A program made the translations under genes and the position numbers. DNA of 34,481 nt, taken from contig JAAYAY010000101.1 in the NCBI GenBank assembly GCA_012719125.1, positions 1 to 34,481 of the forward strand, written 5' to 3'. Position 1 is the first letter of the stretch. The number at the start of each line of letters is the position of its first letter. The notes beneath the pieces were generated by a model. That model ran no database searches, was not told the origin of the DNA, and worked only from the letters and a program-made list of their open reading frames with translations. This stretch comes from Planctomycetaceae bacterium (GTDB lineage: Bacteria; Planctomycetota; Planctomycetia; Pirellulales; Thermoguttaceae). Below are positions 7,572 to 16,916 of this stretch, piece by piece.

Positions 7572-9098
7572 ATGGCAAAGGATGATCCGACCGATGGGGC
7601 GTCAGGTGGTGACGCGTTGGAAGCTGCTCGAAGAGAGAAGCTGCGCAGAATCGCCGAGTTGGGACACGATCCCTGGGGGAGCCGGTTCGACGGCCACGCT
7701 CCGATCGGCGAGATTCGCGCCCGCGAAAACGAGATCGAGGTGGAGCCGACCGGGGACTGTGCCACGGGCAGGCCGCCCGAGCAACACGGTCCGGCGATTC
7801 GTGCCGCCGGCCGGATCGTTCTCCAACGGAATAAGGGCAAATTGATCTTCATCGACATCCGCGATTGGACCGGCCAGATCCAGCTCTTCATCGGCAAGAA
7901 CCAGGTGGGCGAAGAGAACTGGGAGTTGGCTCAGTGTTTCGACTTGGGCGACCTTATCGGCGTCGACGGAGAGTTGAAGCGGACCAAGACCGGCGAGTTG
8001 ACCATTTTTGTCGAGAAACTCCACTTCCTGACGAAGGCGCTCGCCACGCCGCCGGCCAAGCACCACGGGCTCAGCGATCCCGAGTTGCGGCAGCGGATGC
8101 GTTACCTCGATCTGATCCACACGGAAGGGGTACTTCAGCGGTTTTTGCGGCGCACGCAGATCGTCCAGTCGATTCGCAATACCCTGTCGGGCGATCGCTT
8201 CGTTGAGGTCGAGGGGCCCACGCTCCACTCGATCGCCGGCGGGGCGGCGGCTCGCCCGTTCACCACGCATCACAACGCGCTCGACATTCCCCTCTATCTG
8301 CGGATCGCCCTGGAACTGCACCTGAAGCGACTGCTGGTGGGCGGCATCGAACGGGTATACGAACTGGGCCGCGTCTATCGCAACGAGGGGATCGACCCGA
8401 GGCACAACCCCGAGTTCACCATGCTCGAGGTCTACCAAGCCTACGGCGACTATCGCAGCATGATGGACCTCACGGAGAAGATCATCGTCGAGGCCATCCG
8501 GGCGACCGGCCAGGAAGCCAGGCTGCCGTGGGGCGATGGGGAGATCGATTTTACACCGCCGTTCCAACGGAAGACCTACGACGAGCTCTTCCGGGAACAC
8601 ACGGGCGTCGACCCGGGCGACGCGGCGGCTGTGGCCGCCCTGGCCGAGAAGATCGGATTCGACACGGCCGGCAAGCACCCCGACATCATCAGGAATGAAG
8701 TCTTCGAAGAGAAGGTCGAGGACCAGTTGAAGGGGCCGGTGTTCGTGATGGATTATCCGGCCAGCATTTGCCCGCTGACCAAGCGCAAGGCGGGCCGGCC
8801 CGAGATTGCCGAGCGATTCGAACTGTTCATCCAGGGCATGGAGGTGGCCAACGCCTATACGGAATTGAACGATCCCGACCTTCAGGAAGAACTTTTCACC
8901 AGGCAACTGGCAGGCCAGGCGGAAGAGGACTCGATGGCCAAGATGGATCACGACTTTGTCCGCGCCCTGCGGCACGGAATGCCGCCGGCCGGTGGGCTGG
9001 GAATCGGCATCGACCGGCTTGTGATGTTGCTGACCAACTCTCAGACGATACGCGAAGTGATTCTGTTTCCTCTTCTGCGACCTGAAACGTTTGGGTAG
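7572..9098 (+). CDS. lysS: Lysyl-tRNA synthetase, class II
   Basis: This 508-residue enzyme charges tRNA-Lys with lysine using ATP. It has an N-terminal OB-fold anticodon-binding domain (about 75-155) and a class II catalytic core. Motif 1 reads FVEVEGPTLHSIAGGAAARPF (210-230; usual form EVETPML). Motif 2 is RVYRNEGIDPRHNPEFTMLE (267-286), and motif 3 is GLGIGIDRLVMLL (475-487). The frame is open upstream to 7440, but that part (MMKTADSPRP) looks non-coding. I take the ATG at 7572 (MAKDDPTDG), which has AGGA about 11 nt upstream and matches family length. It is the first gene of a close plus-strand series with the lipoprotein-sorting transporter genes. Confidence 0.95.
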   Translation: MAKDDPTDGASGGDALEAARREKLRRIAELGHDPWGSRFDGHAPIGEIRARENEIEVEPTGDCATGRPPEQHGPAIRAAGRIVLQRNKGKLIFIDIRDWTGQIQLFIGKNQVGEENWELAQCFDLGDLIGVDGELKRTKTGELTIFVEKLHFLTKALATPPAKHHGLSDPELRQRMRYLDLIHTEGVLQRFLRRTQIVQSIRNTLSGDRFVEVEGPTLHSIAGGAAARPFTTHHNALDIPLYLRIALELHLKRLLVGGIERVYELGRVYRNEGIDPRHNPEFTMLEVYQAYGDYRSMMDLTEKIIVEAIRATGQEARLPWGDGEIDFTPPFQRKTYDELFREHTGVDPGDAAAVAALAEKIGFDTAGKHPDIIRNEVFEEKVEDQLKGPVFVMDYPASICPLTKRKAGRPEIAERFELFIQGMEVANAYTELNDPDLQEELFTRQLAGQAEEDSMAKMDHDFVRALRHGMPPAGGLGIGIDRLVMLLTNSQTIREVILFPLLRPETFG

Positions 9099-9195
9099 TG
9101 CGCCTGCCTGACAACAACGGCGGCAGGATGCCGCTGAGACCGTCGGCGTTCGGCTTCGGCCGGGCGCCGGCAGAACATCGAAGGAACGATGAACG

Positions 9196-10815
9196 ATGTA
9201 TAAGCTGTTGCTCTCCTGGCGCTATCTTCGTACGCGCTATATCGCTCTGGCGTCGATCATCAGCGTGACCCTCGGGGTCGCCACGATGATCGTGGTCAAT
9301 AGCGTCATGTCGGGATTCACAACGGAGATGCGGAACCGAATCCACGGGATTCTGTCCGACCTCGTTCTGGAGTCTCGCCCGATGGACGGCTTTCCCAACG
9401 CCGAGTGGCACATGGAGGAGATCCGCCGGGTGGCCGGCAACCAGATCGCGGCCATGACTCCGACTGTGTACGTCCCCGCCATGCTGAGTTTCCAGGTCGA
9501 AGGTCAGACGATCACCCGGCCGGTGGAACTGATCGGCATCGATCCGGAGACGCAGGGAGACGTGAGCGACTTCAGCAGGTACTTGCAGCATCCGGCCAAC
9601 CGGACGAAATTCAGCTTCGATCTGCGGCCGCGCGGCTACGACACCAAGGATCACCAGGCAAGCAAGGACGACCAAGGGAGCCGCAACGCCCGCAAGCGAG
9701 ACCAGATGGAATTTGCCGGAATCTCCCGGCGGATGTCGTTCATCGACTCGCAGCGAATGCTGGCCGAGATCCACGCGAGTGGGAACGCCTCTTCCTCTCC
9801 GGAAGTCGAAGCACCGACCGACCCGGCCGCGACCGCCCTGCAGAAGCCGGTCGACCCGTTCGCCGCGGCGCCAAGTCTCGACGAGTCCGTCGGGGGCCCC
9901 GCCGGGGCCGAGCAGAACCGGAACCCGTACGCTCAGAATACGGGGCTCGTCATGGGGATCGCCCTGGGAAGTTTTCCGAGAGAGACGGGCAAGACCAGGC
10001 ACGGCCTGCCGGAATACGAAGACGTGTTCATGGTCCTGCCTGGCGACGACGTGAAGATCATGTACCCCACGGCCGGCATGCCTCCCGAGGTCAGCAGCGA
10101 GGTGTTCACCGTCGTCGACTTCTACGAAAGCAAGATGAGCGAGTACGATTCGAGTTTCGTTTTCGTCCCGATCCGCAAGCTCCAGGAAATGCGGGGCATG
10201 ATCGATCCGACGACCAAGGTGGGCATGGCCTACTCGATCCAGATCAAGCTGAAACCGGGGGCCGACGGCAATCAGGTTCGCGATCTGCTGCAGAAACGCT
10301 TTCCGCAGGAGTTCTACGTGGTCAGCACGTGGCAGGACAAACAGAGCGCGCTCTTGGCTGCCGTGCAGATGGAAACGGCGATTCTCAACGTTCTGCTGTT
10401 TCTGATCATCGCCGTGGCCGGCTTCGGCATCCTGGCCATCTTCTTCATGATCGTGGTCGAGAAGACCCGCGACATCGGGATTCTCAAGTCGCTTGGAGCG
10501 TCGGGCTGGGGTGTGATGGGCATCTTCCTTTCTTACGGGCTCGCCCTGGGACTTCTCGGCTCGGGGGTGGGGATGGGCTTCGGGCTCTTGATCGTGGCGA
10601 AAATCAACTGGATCGCCGACACGCTTGGCCAGATTACGGGCAAGCCCGTCTTCGATCCTGAGATCTACTATTTCTACAAGATTCCAGCCATCGTCGATCC
10701 GTGGACGGTGTCATGGGTGGTTCTGGGGGCCGTCGGAATCGCGGTCCTCGCAAGCGTCATGCCGGCGATCCGCGCGGCACGGCTGCATCCGGTGGAGGCG
10801 TTGCGCTATGAGTAG
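9196..10815 (+). CDS. LolC/LolE-type ABC permease (FtsX family)
   Basis: This 539-residue inner-membrane permease probably acts with the ATPase encoded next, extracting lipoproteins for the outer membrane or exporting another substrate. It has one N-terminal membrane helix (about 15-36), a large periplasmic domain (40-393) and three C-terminal helices (about 395-420, 441-468, 504-524). The FtsX signature EKTRDIGILKSLGAS (422-436) and the terminal RAARLHPVEALRYE are typical of LolC/E proteins. The periplasmic domain carries a hydrophilic, Pro/Ala/Asp-rich insert (about 145-245) that makes it longer than E. coli LolC (about 400 residues). The ATG follows AAGGAA. Its stop overlaps the next start by 8 nt, so the two are translationally coupled. 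Confidence 0.88.
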   Translation: MYKLLLSWRYLRTRYIALASIISVTLGVATMIVVNSVMSGFTTEMRNRIHGILSDLVLESRPMDGFPNAEWHMEEIRRVAGNQIAAMTPTVYVPAMLSFQVEGQTITRPVELIGIDPETQGDVSDFSRYLQHPANRTKFSFDLRPRGYDTKDHQASKDDQGSRNARKRDQMEFAGISRRMSFIDSQRMLAEIHASGNASSSPEVEAPTDPAATALQKPVDPFAAAPSLDESVGGPAGAEQNRNPYAQNTGLVMGIALGSFPRETGKTRHGLPEYEDVFMVLPGDDVKIMYPTAGMPPEVSSEVFTVVDFYESKMSEYDSSFVFVPIRKLQEMRGMIDPTTKVGMAYSIQIKLKPGADGNQVRDLLQKRFPQEFYVVSTWQDKQSALLAAVQMETAILNVLLFLIIAVAGFGILAIFFMIVVEKTRDIGILKSLGASGWGVMGIFLSYGLALGLLGSGVGMGFGLLIVAKINWIADTLGQITGKPVFDPEIYYFYKIPAIVDPWTVSWVVLGAVGIAVLASVMPAIRAARLHPVEALRYE

Positions 10816-11755
10816 CCAGAAACCTAGTTCGAAGACAAATTCGCAGGTTCCCACGATGGATCCGTTTGCGGGTTCGGAACTGCGCGTGCGAGGCGGACCT
10901 CGCCTGGAGGAATCGCTCGTGGAGATGCCCGGCACCGATCTGCGCCCCGACGCCGAACACGGCATCGGTGGGCCGCACGCGGTGCCGCGAGAAACTCGTC
11001 CCAGCCGTCGCAGTCAAGAGAAGACGGTGCCCAAGATCAATCCTGTCCTTGGCCCCGATCTCGACGCCCAATTGAGCGCCTGCGGTCTGAAGAAGAGTTA
11101 TCAGAAGGGGCCGGTCGTGATCCCCGTTCTCCGTGGCGTCGATCTTTCCGTGCGTCAGGGAGAGTTTCTGTCGATCATCGGGAGGAGCGGTTCCGGCAAA
11201 AGTACCCTGCTCCATCTGCTGGCCACGCTCGACGCCCCCGACGAAGGGGAGATCTACTTCGAAGGGCAACGGATCGACAATCTGGGCGGATTGGAGCGCG
11301 ACGGACTGCGAAATCATCGTCTCGGGATGATCTTTCAGTTCTACCACCTTCTCCCCGAACTGACGACGCTCGAAAACGTCCTCGCCCCGTTGATGATCAG
11401 GTGCAGCGTGTGGGGATATATTCGCCACAGACGGGCCCTGCATGAGAAAGCCAAGCATCTGCTTCAGTTGGTCGGCCTCAGCCACCGCCTGCGGCATCGC
11501 CCGCGGGAACTTTCGGGGGGGGAGATGCAGCGAGCGGCCATCGCCAGGGCGCTCATTGGCGGCCCCCAGGTTCTTCTGGCCGACGAACCGACGGGAAATC
11601 TCGACCAGGCATCCGGCCGGGAGGTGCTCGAACTCTTGCGCCGCTTGAACGCGGAGCAGAACCTCACTATAGTCATGGTTACCCACGATTTGAGTATCGC
11701 CCAGATGGCCGACCGATCGATCGAGTTGGTCCAGGGCCGAATCACTTCCTCGTAG
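10808..11755 (+). CDS. LolD-type ABC transporter ATP-binding protein
   Basis: This 315-residue ATPase is the partner of the upstream permease. Motifs are Walker A GRSGSGKST (125-133), Q-loop Gln177, signature LSGGE (235-239), Walker B VLLADEP (255-261) and the H-loop His293. The core is like LolD/MacB. The first roughly 85 residues are an unusual polar, disordered-looking extension not found in LolD (about 230 residues). The start ATG lies in ATGAGTAG, overlapping the permease stop. An ATG at 10856 is possible, but the overlap favours 10808. Confidence 0.9.
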   Translation: MSSQKPSSKTNSQVPTMDPFAGSELRVRGGPRLEESLVEMPGTDLRPDAEHGIGGPHAVPRETRPSRRSQEKTVPKINPVLGPDLDAQLSACGLKKSYQKGPVVIPVLRGVDLSVRQGEFLSIIGRSGSGKSTLLHLLATLDAPDEGEIYFEGQRIDNLGGLERDGLRNHRLGMIFQFYHLLPELTTLENVLAPLMIRCSVWGYIRHRRALHEKAKHLLQLVGLSHRLRHRPRELSGGEMQRAAIARALIGGPQVLLADEPTGNLDQASGREVLELLRRLNAEQNLTIVMVTHDLSIAQMADRSIELVQGRITSS

Positions 11756-11767
11756 CTGCAGGCTGCC

Positions 11768-12625
11768 ATGGCTTATCAGATTTGGATCAACGGAGAGCTT
11801 CTCCCCCGGGAGAAAGCGACAGTCAGCGTCTACGACCACGGGTTGCTCTACGGCGACGGGGTTTTCGAGGGTATCCGCAGCTACGGCGGCAAGGTTTTCC
11901 GCCTTGAATCGCACCTCGAACGGCTCTGGTACTCCGCCAAGGCGATCCTGCTGGAGATCCCCTATACCAAGACGGAACTGGCCGCCGCGATCGAGAGCAC
12001 CCTCAAGATCAACGGCATCGAGGACGGCTACATCCGTCTGGTCGTCACTCGGGGAGCCGGCACGCTGGGGGTCGATCCGGCCCGGTGCAGCGACCCGCGA
12101 GTGATCGTCATCACCGACACGATCGAACTCTATCCTCCGGAAGACTACGAGAAGGGGTTGGAAATCGTCACGGTCAGCACGATCCGCAATCACGCGGCGG
12201 CGTTGAGTCCGCGGATCAAGTCGCTCAACTACCTGAACAACATCCTCGCCAAGATCGAAGGCAAACAGGCCGGGTGCAAAGAGGCCCTGATGCTCAACCA
12301 CAAGGGCGAGGTGGCCGAGTGTACGGGCGACAACATCTTCCTGGTTCGCAAGGGCCGTCTGCTCACGCCGCCGATCGACGCGGGAATCCTCGAGGGCGTC
12401 ACTCGCGACGCCGTGCTGGAACTGGCCCGCGACAGTGGAATCTCCACCGAAGAGACTCCGCTCACGCGGCACGATATCTACGTTGCCGACGAGTGCTTCC
12501 TCACCGGCACGGCCGCCGAGGTCATCCCGGTGGTCAAGGTCGACAGCCGCCCGATCGGCGACGGCAAGCCGGGCAAGATTACCCGCGATCTGATCGAGCG
12601 GTTCCACAAGTTGACGCGGCAATAG
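11768..12625 (+). CDS. ilvE: Branched-chain amino acid aminotransferase (class IV PLP)
   Basis: This 285-residue fold-type IV PLP enzyme probably makes the last step of valine, leucine and isoleucine synthesis by transfer from glutamate. It shows DHGLLYGDGVFEGIR (23-37), RGAGTLG (95-101), the PLP lysine Lys151 in RIKSLNYLNNILAK, EVAECTGDNIF (181-191) and GTAAEVIPV (247-255). Length and the SLNYLNN motif fit IlvE. D-alanine aminotransferase is a relative but less likely. The gene starts 12 bp after the ATPase stop with a weak AGG site, so it is probably co-transcribed. Confidence 0.85.
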   Translation: MAYQIWINGELLPREKATVSVYDHGLLYGDGVFEGIRSYGGKVFRLESHLERLWYSAKAILLEIPYTKTELAAAIESTLKINGIEDGYIRLVVTRGAGTLGVDPARCSDPRVIVITDTIELYPPEDYEKGLEIVTVSTIRNHAAALSPRIKSLNYLNNILAKIEGKQAGCKEALMLNHKGEVAECTGDNIFLVRKGRLLTPPIDAGILEGVTRDAVLELARDSGISTEETPLTRHDIYVADECFLTGTAAEVIPVVKVDSRPIGDGKPGKITRDLIERFHKLTRQ

Positions 12626-12658
12626 TAGCTGCCTCGAAACCGTCTTGTGAGGCCCGCC

Positions 12659-14329
12659 ATGCGATCCATGCTCCTTCCCTTCTTTGTCGTGTGCTCGCTG
12701 CTGGTCGGCCTGATCGACTCGGGCGATGCCGAAGAACCCAAGGCCGACGCCGCGAAGTATCTCCATGGTGTGCAGGCTTTTGCCGACACCGTCCTGGAGC
12801 ACGGCCGCGATACCTGCGGCGAGGAGAAGACGCCCCTGTTTGTCGACGGGCTGCATGCCAAGACGTTGGAACCGGTTCGCTGGAAGAAAGACGGCCAGAC
12901 CTGGGTGCTCTGCAACTTCGCCAGCCAGCAGAACCTCATGCGAACGCTCGACGGACTCACCGCCCTGACGGGCGACGCCAAGTACCGGCAGGCGGCCGAG
13001 GACGCTACCCGCGATGCACTCCACCGTTTGCAGGCGCCCAGCGGGCTGCTCTACTGGGGCGGCCATCTCGCCTGGGATCTCGACCAGGACAAGCCCGTGG
13101 GCCAGGGAAACGATTCCCATGAAATGAAAGGCCATCAGCCTTACTATCGCCTGATGCATCGTGTCGCTCCCGACGCGACCAGGCGGTTGATGGAGGCGGT
13201 GTGGGCGGGGCATATCCTTGACTGGTCGCGTCTCGACTACAACCGCCACGCCAGTGTCCGCCGCACGGGGCGCCCGAAATGGGACCACGAGTTTGCCGAC
13301 GATATCGAGGTGCCCTTCCCCTCGGTCGGCGAGAATCTCTCCTTCTGCAACGTGACGCCCTCACTCATCCATGCCGGAATCGAACTCGCCATCCTCGCCG
13401 ATTCCGTCGACGCCCTGCTGTGGACCGGGCGCCTGGTGCAGCGCTGGCAGCAGGGCCGCGATCCCAACACCGGGCTGTGCGGCGGCCAACTGAGCTACCG
13501 CCAGCACGACCGGGCCCAGGACGCCCTGGGACACGTGCACCCCACGATCAATGAGGCGAAAATGGTCGTCTCCTATCACCAGTCCTCGCGCTACCATGAC
13601 CTGCCGCTCGTCCAGATGCAGGCGGCCGAGGCCCTGCGACGCGACGGTGGCAAACGCGAAACGACGTTCGCCCAGGAGCTGATCGACACCGCTTCGGAAG
13701 ACTTGAAGATCTACGCCCGACAGTGCTACGACCCGGAATCCGGACAACTCATCGGCCGGATGACGGACGGCACGGCCATCCAGTGGAAGGAAGCGAAGAC
13801 GGGCTATTACGTCCCCGAGTCGTTTGCTCCTCGCGATCCGAACGGGGAGCTCTTCTGGGGTTACTGCCTGGCCTATCGACTGACGGGCGACGAAGCCCAC
13901 AAGCAAATGATCGACAGGCTCGGAGTGCATTTCGGACTCTGGCCGGCCAACTCCGTCGGAGACCCGGCGGAACCGTTCGAGTGTTCCGATTGGCGGTTGA
14001 TCTACGGCCTGCTCGACCTGACCGAAGCGACCGGTGACGCCCGCTATCTCAAGGCGGCGTGCCGGGTCGGCGACAATCTTCTCAGGACGCAGGCCGGTTC
14101 CGGGCTGTTTCCTCGCTCGGGTCGCGAGTACGCCCGAACGGGCGACGACATCCCCCTGGCGTTGCTCCACCTGGCCGCCGCCCTTTCAGGACGCCGGGCC
14201 GACATTCCTGCCGCAGTCTTCGATCGCCGCTTTTTCCACTGCGAGTACCACGGCGAGTTGGAAGAGTATCAAAAGAAGCGAGCCGACGCCCGAACGTACG
14301 ATCACTACGTGTTCTACGGCGACTCGTGA
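12659..14329 (+). CDS. Secreted PL2-like pectate (exopolygalacturonate) lyase
   Basis: This 556-residue secreted protein has a signal peptide (1-24, cut near GDA) and an all-helical barrel-like body. It resembles polysaccharide lyase family 2, metal-dependent lyases that cleave polygalacturonate by beta-elimination. Candidate residues are GGH (His136), SHEMK (Glu155) and DYNRH (Arg196, His197). In the Yersinia PL2 enzyme I recall metal ligands His109, Glu130 and His172 with Arg171 as base. The 42-residue gap from Glu to His is identical here, and the first His is shifted by two. I chose the ATG at 12659 because GAGG lies 6 nt upstream; the frame also has GTG at 12647. The stop codon lies inside the palindromic element at 14326. 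The neighbours give no pectin pathway, so the substrate is inferred. Confidence 0.7.
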   Translation: MRSMLLPFFVVCSLLVGLIDSGDAEEPKADAAKYLHGVQAFADTVLEHGRDTCGEEKTPLFVDGLHAKTLEPVRWKKDGQTWVLCNFASQQNLMRTLDGLTALTGDAKYRQAAEDATRDALHRLQAPSGLLYWGGHLAWDLDQDKPVGQGNDSHEMKGHQPYYRLMHRVAPDATRRLMEAVWAGHILDWSRLDYNRHASVRRTGRPKWDHEFADDIEVPFPSVGENLSFCNVTPSLIHAGIELAILADSVDALLWTGRLVQRWQQGRDPNTGLCGGQLSYRQHDRAQDALGHVHPTINEAKMVVSYHQSSRYHDLPLVQMQAAEALRRDGGKRETTFAQELIDTASEDLKIYARQCYDPESGQLIGRMTDGTAIQWKEAKTGYYVPESFAPRDPNGELFWGYCLAYRLTGDEAHKQMIDRLGVHFGLWPANSVGDPAEPFECSDWRLIYGLLDLTEATGDARYLKAACRVGDNLLRTQAGSGLFPRSGREYARTGDDIPLALLHLAAALSGRRADIPAAVFDRRFFHCEYHGELEEYQKKRADARTYDHYVFYGDS

Positions 14330-14459
14330 AAAAGGTGACAGCCACCAAATTTGGTCATGATAGGCGGGCTGGAGAAGGGCGTTTCTTGCCTTCCAGCCTC
14401 CAGTAGATTGCCCATTTGCCACAAACGGCCTGAATTTGGTGACTGTCACCTTTTTTCAC
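14326..14459. repeat. 134-bp palindromic (MITE-like) element between convergent genes
   Basis: The left arm (14326-14351) and right arm (14433-14459) are inverted copies of about 26 bp, differing by one substitution and one extra A. Each arm starts GTGAAAAA and contains GGTGAC followed by GTCACC or a one-base variant. The 81-bp core holds a second hairpin (GGCTGGA near 14368 with TCCAGCC near 14393). The stops of both converging genes are the TGA inside the GTGA ends. The right arm ends in a T-run, so it may also act as a bidirectional terminator. No transposase is present. Confidence 0.85.
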
Positions 14460-16324
14460 TCTAGGCCGACGAGTTCCACCAGTTCCAGGGCGTCTGTGGT
14501 GGTGGCCGTTCCGCAGCGCAGCTTATAGTCGAAGAGGATTCGGATTGGCCGGCAGTTTCTGTCGATTGTCTCCTGGAAGTGGGCGGCGATGCAGGCAACT
14601 GCCAGGGATGCGTCGTCTGCCAGCTCGACGTCATGGCTCGAAACGGCCCCGATGGCCGCGTGCTGGAGTAGAAGGCCGAGCACCTTTCGCGTGACGATTC
14701 GGCGTTCCCGGGCGTTCGTGCCCTGGAGCGGTTCATCGAGCAGGTAGACGAGAGTCCTGTCCGACCGGCCGACCATCTCCCTGGCACGGGCTGTCACGTC
14801 CTTGATTCGATAGAGCCCTGCGAGGAATAGCGAGACGCCGTCCACCAGCGAATCGTCGATGCGAATGACGGTTGCCAGCGCCAGGGGCGACATGGTCCAC
14901 CGGGAGGCACAGACGGGGCCTCCTGCCTGGGCCAGAACGACATTCAGCCCGATTGCTCTCAGCAGCGTCGATTTGCCCGACATGTTGGAGCCGCTGATCA
15001 GCAGGAACTTGCCCGGCGGGCCCAAGGCCACGTCGTTGCGAATGCAAACGTCGTCCGCGAGGAGTGGATGTCCCAGGTCCTGAGCGTCCAGCCCCTTGGG
15101 ATATTGCTCGTCCAGTTCAGGAAAGCACCACTGCGGATTCTCTTGCGCCAGCGAGGCCAGCGACGAGATCGCCTCCAGTTCGCCCAGCATCTCGAACCAG
15201 CGGCGGCAGTGCGACCGCCAGCGACGTTGCCATCTTTCCAGGGCCAAAAGTAGGTAGAGGTCCCACAGCATGAGGAATTGGAGTGGCAGATACAAGGCCG
15301 TCTTGAACGGATCTCGACAGGAATATCCAAACGTCGTGACCGGCACCAGGCCTCGCAACCCACGAATCGCTCCGCTCGTTGGATCTGTAGCCGTATGGCG
15401 GAATCCGGCGACCATGGCCGAGGTACCGGGCAAGCGGGCCGCCAACTCGAACAGCCGGAGATACTCCCTGGCAATCCCGTCCCGCGGCGCCGCTTTTCGG
15501 AACACGTCGTGCACGCACCCGGCGAGAAAGGCCGTGACGATCAGGTTGACCAGGCACGCGGCGCACATGGTTCCCACGCCTGCGCCGATTGAGACGAGTC
15601 CAACGCTCGCGGCCATTAGGGCCAAGATGGGAATCGTGCTTTGAACGATCAGCAGCCGTCTTGTCCAGGTTCGTTTGGCGAGAATCGGCTCTCCCTCGAC
15701 CCAATCCAGAAACGATTGCGGCGCGGTCCCGAGCATGGCCGAGCGGACTTCGATCTCCTGGCGGAACGGCAGGCCCGTGCTCAGTTCGGCCACCGCTTGC
15801 CGGCGCTGGTGAACGACCGCCGGTTCGGCCGGTTCCAGGAGCCAATCTCGCAAGGTAAGCACTCCCTGAAACGTCTGTGCTCGGCACACAAGATGAAACA
15901 GCGAGGCGGGGCCGAACAGGTCGAGGTCCTTGGCCTGGGCCTGGTGGTGCTCGGGAATCTCGATCTTGGGCACGGGGATGTCTTCCCAACGGCGCCGCAT
16001 TCCCGCGAGCCCGCGTTCGTTGCTGAGATGGAAGAGTTCGTTTGCCCGGCGGCGGTACTGCAGTTGCCGCTCCACGAGCACAGCGACGACGGCGGCTGCC
16101 AGCAGAACCAGGGTCAGGACAAGCCAGTGTGCCGCGGCGTAGACGCCAGTCGCCTGCATGAAGCAGCCGATGGCTAGAACCAGCAGGGCGAGATAGCCTC
16201 GTTGGAGCCAACCGGCAGCGTTGGCATACACGGCGGCTTGATGGGCAAATCGTTCGCTGCGATCGCGATAGGTTTTGGCGACTTCCGCGATGGAGAGAGG
16301 TTTTGCAGGTATATCGGTATTCAT
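14456..16324 (-). CDS. Membrane-anchored MutS-family ATPase
   Basis: This 622-residue protein has a C-terminal MutS ATPase domain: Walker A GSNMSGKS (445-452), Walker B YLLDEPLQGTNARER (527-541) and SSHD (562-565). It lacks the mismatch-recognition domain. The N-terminal half instead carries predicted membrane helices in pairs (about 43-61, 66-84; 225-244, 251-271; one near 341-363). Such membrane MutS-like proteins occur in several bacterial phyla and their role is unknown; mismatch repair is not implied. The frame is open to a TTG at 16411, but I prefer the ATG at 16324 (MNTDIPAKPL); the ribosome site is weak for both. The gene ends within the palindromic element shared with the convergent PL2-like gene. 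Confidence 0.82.
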   Translation of the reverse strand: MNTDIPAKPLSIAEVAKTYRDRSERFAHQAAVYANAAGWLQRGYLALLVLAIGCFMQATGVYAAAHWLVLTLVLLAAAVVAVLVERQLQYRRRANELFHLSNERGLAGMRRRWEDIPVPKIEIPEHHQAQAKDLDLFGPASLFHLVCRAQTFQGVLTLRDWLLEPAEPAVVHQRRQAVAELSTGLPFRQEIEVRSAMLGTAPQSFLDWVEGEPILAKRTWTRRLLIVQSTIPILALMAASVGLVSIGAGVGTMCAACLVNLIVTAFLAGCVHDVFRKAAPRDGIAREYLRLFELAARLPGTSAMVAGFRHTATDPTSGAIRGLRGLVPVTTFGYSCRDPFKTALYLPLQFLMLWDLYLLLALERWQRRWRSHCRRWFEMLGELEAISSLASLAQENPQWCFPELDEQYPKGLDAQDLGHPLLADDVCIRNDVALGPPGKFLLISGSNMSGKSTLLRAIGLNVVLAQAGGPVCASRWTMSPLALATVIRIDDSLVDGVSLFLAGLYRIKDVTARAREMVGRSDRTLVYLLDEPLQGTNARERRIVTRKVLGLLLQHAAIGAVSSHDVELADDASLAVACIAAHFQETIDRNCRPIRILFDYKLRCGTATTTDALELVELVGLE

Positions 16325-16916
16325 AGCTGACTCACGTGGCGTTTCGTCGACGGAACTCTCCCTTATTCGAGCGTTCGTCTGAATCTTGGATTTCTTGACA
16401 AGAAAGTTCAAAAGGACCAGGTTTGGGTCTTCCCGTGTGGAGGGAGTCGTAGTTGGCCATCGTCTCCGGCGGAGACTTGTGTCCTATGCGGCGTTCCCTC
16501 CACAATGGAGAGGTACCATTTGATGGAGCCACTTCGTGTCAGCCCGTCCCCGCGAACCGTTTGTTGAATACGTCGATGTCCTTCACGGCAGAGCGACTCC
16601 GGGACAGGCCCTGTATCCAGGCGTCCTTGACGACCCAAGCTAGCGTGAATGGGGCGCTCTTTGAGTTCCTTTGTAGTGGCGACACCCGTAGAACGGGCGA
16701 GGAGCGAATAGATGGTTGAGCAAACGCCGGAAACTCGACGACTTTCAAACGTCTCGAAAAGACTCACCCCACTGGTATTGACAAACCCCTTTTCATAGGT
16801 GGGCCGCACTCGCGGACTGGCAGTTCATGCCGGGTGGAATTGGGTAGTCAACGCTTTTGCGAAGGGCCTGTGGAATGGGCCGTTGTGGCCCATCCTACCG
16901 GGCGACTCTATCGGAA
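16325..16916. other. 592-bp intergenic region without recognisable gene
   Basis: This lies between the antiporter and the MutS-like gene, both on the minus strand. Minus-strand open frames exist at 16408-16809 and 16539-16748, and the second contains a protein-like tail (SRSRSAVKDIDVFNKRF), but neither matches a family I recognise and they overlap each other. They may be decayed coding remnants. The hairpin at 16875-16893 is the only structure I can support. Confidence 0.4.
16875..16893. terminator. Hairpin after the antiporter gene
   Basis: ATGGGCC and GGCCCAT form a perfect 7-bp stem with a GTTGT loop, flanked by GGA/CC. It lies 24 bp beyond the antiporter stop. There is no T-run, so terminator function is only suggested. 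Confidence 0.4.

Noticed and set aside
10757-13288. 843-codon minus-strand frame opposite the ABC ATPase, ilvE and PL2-like genes
   Set aside because: It is a shadow of high-GC coding sequence; the plus-strand genes have full motif sets and start signals.
16408-16809. Overlapping minus frames that could be a decayed gene
   Set aside because: I could not tie any part to a known family; kept only as a note in the intergenic entry.
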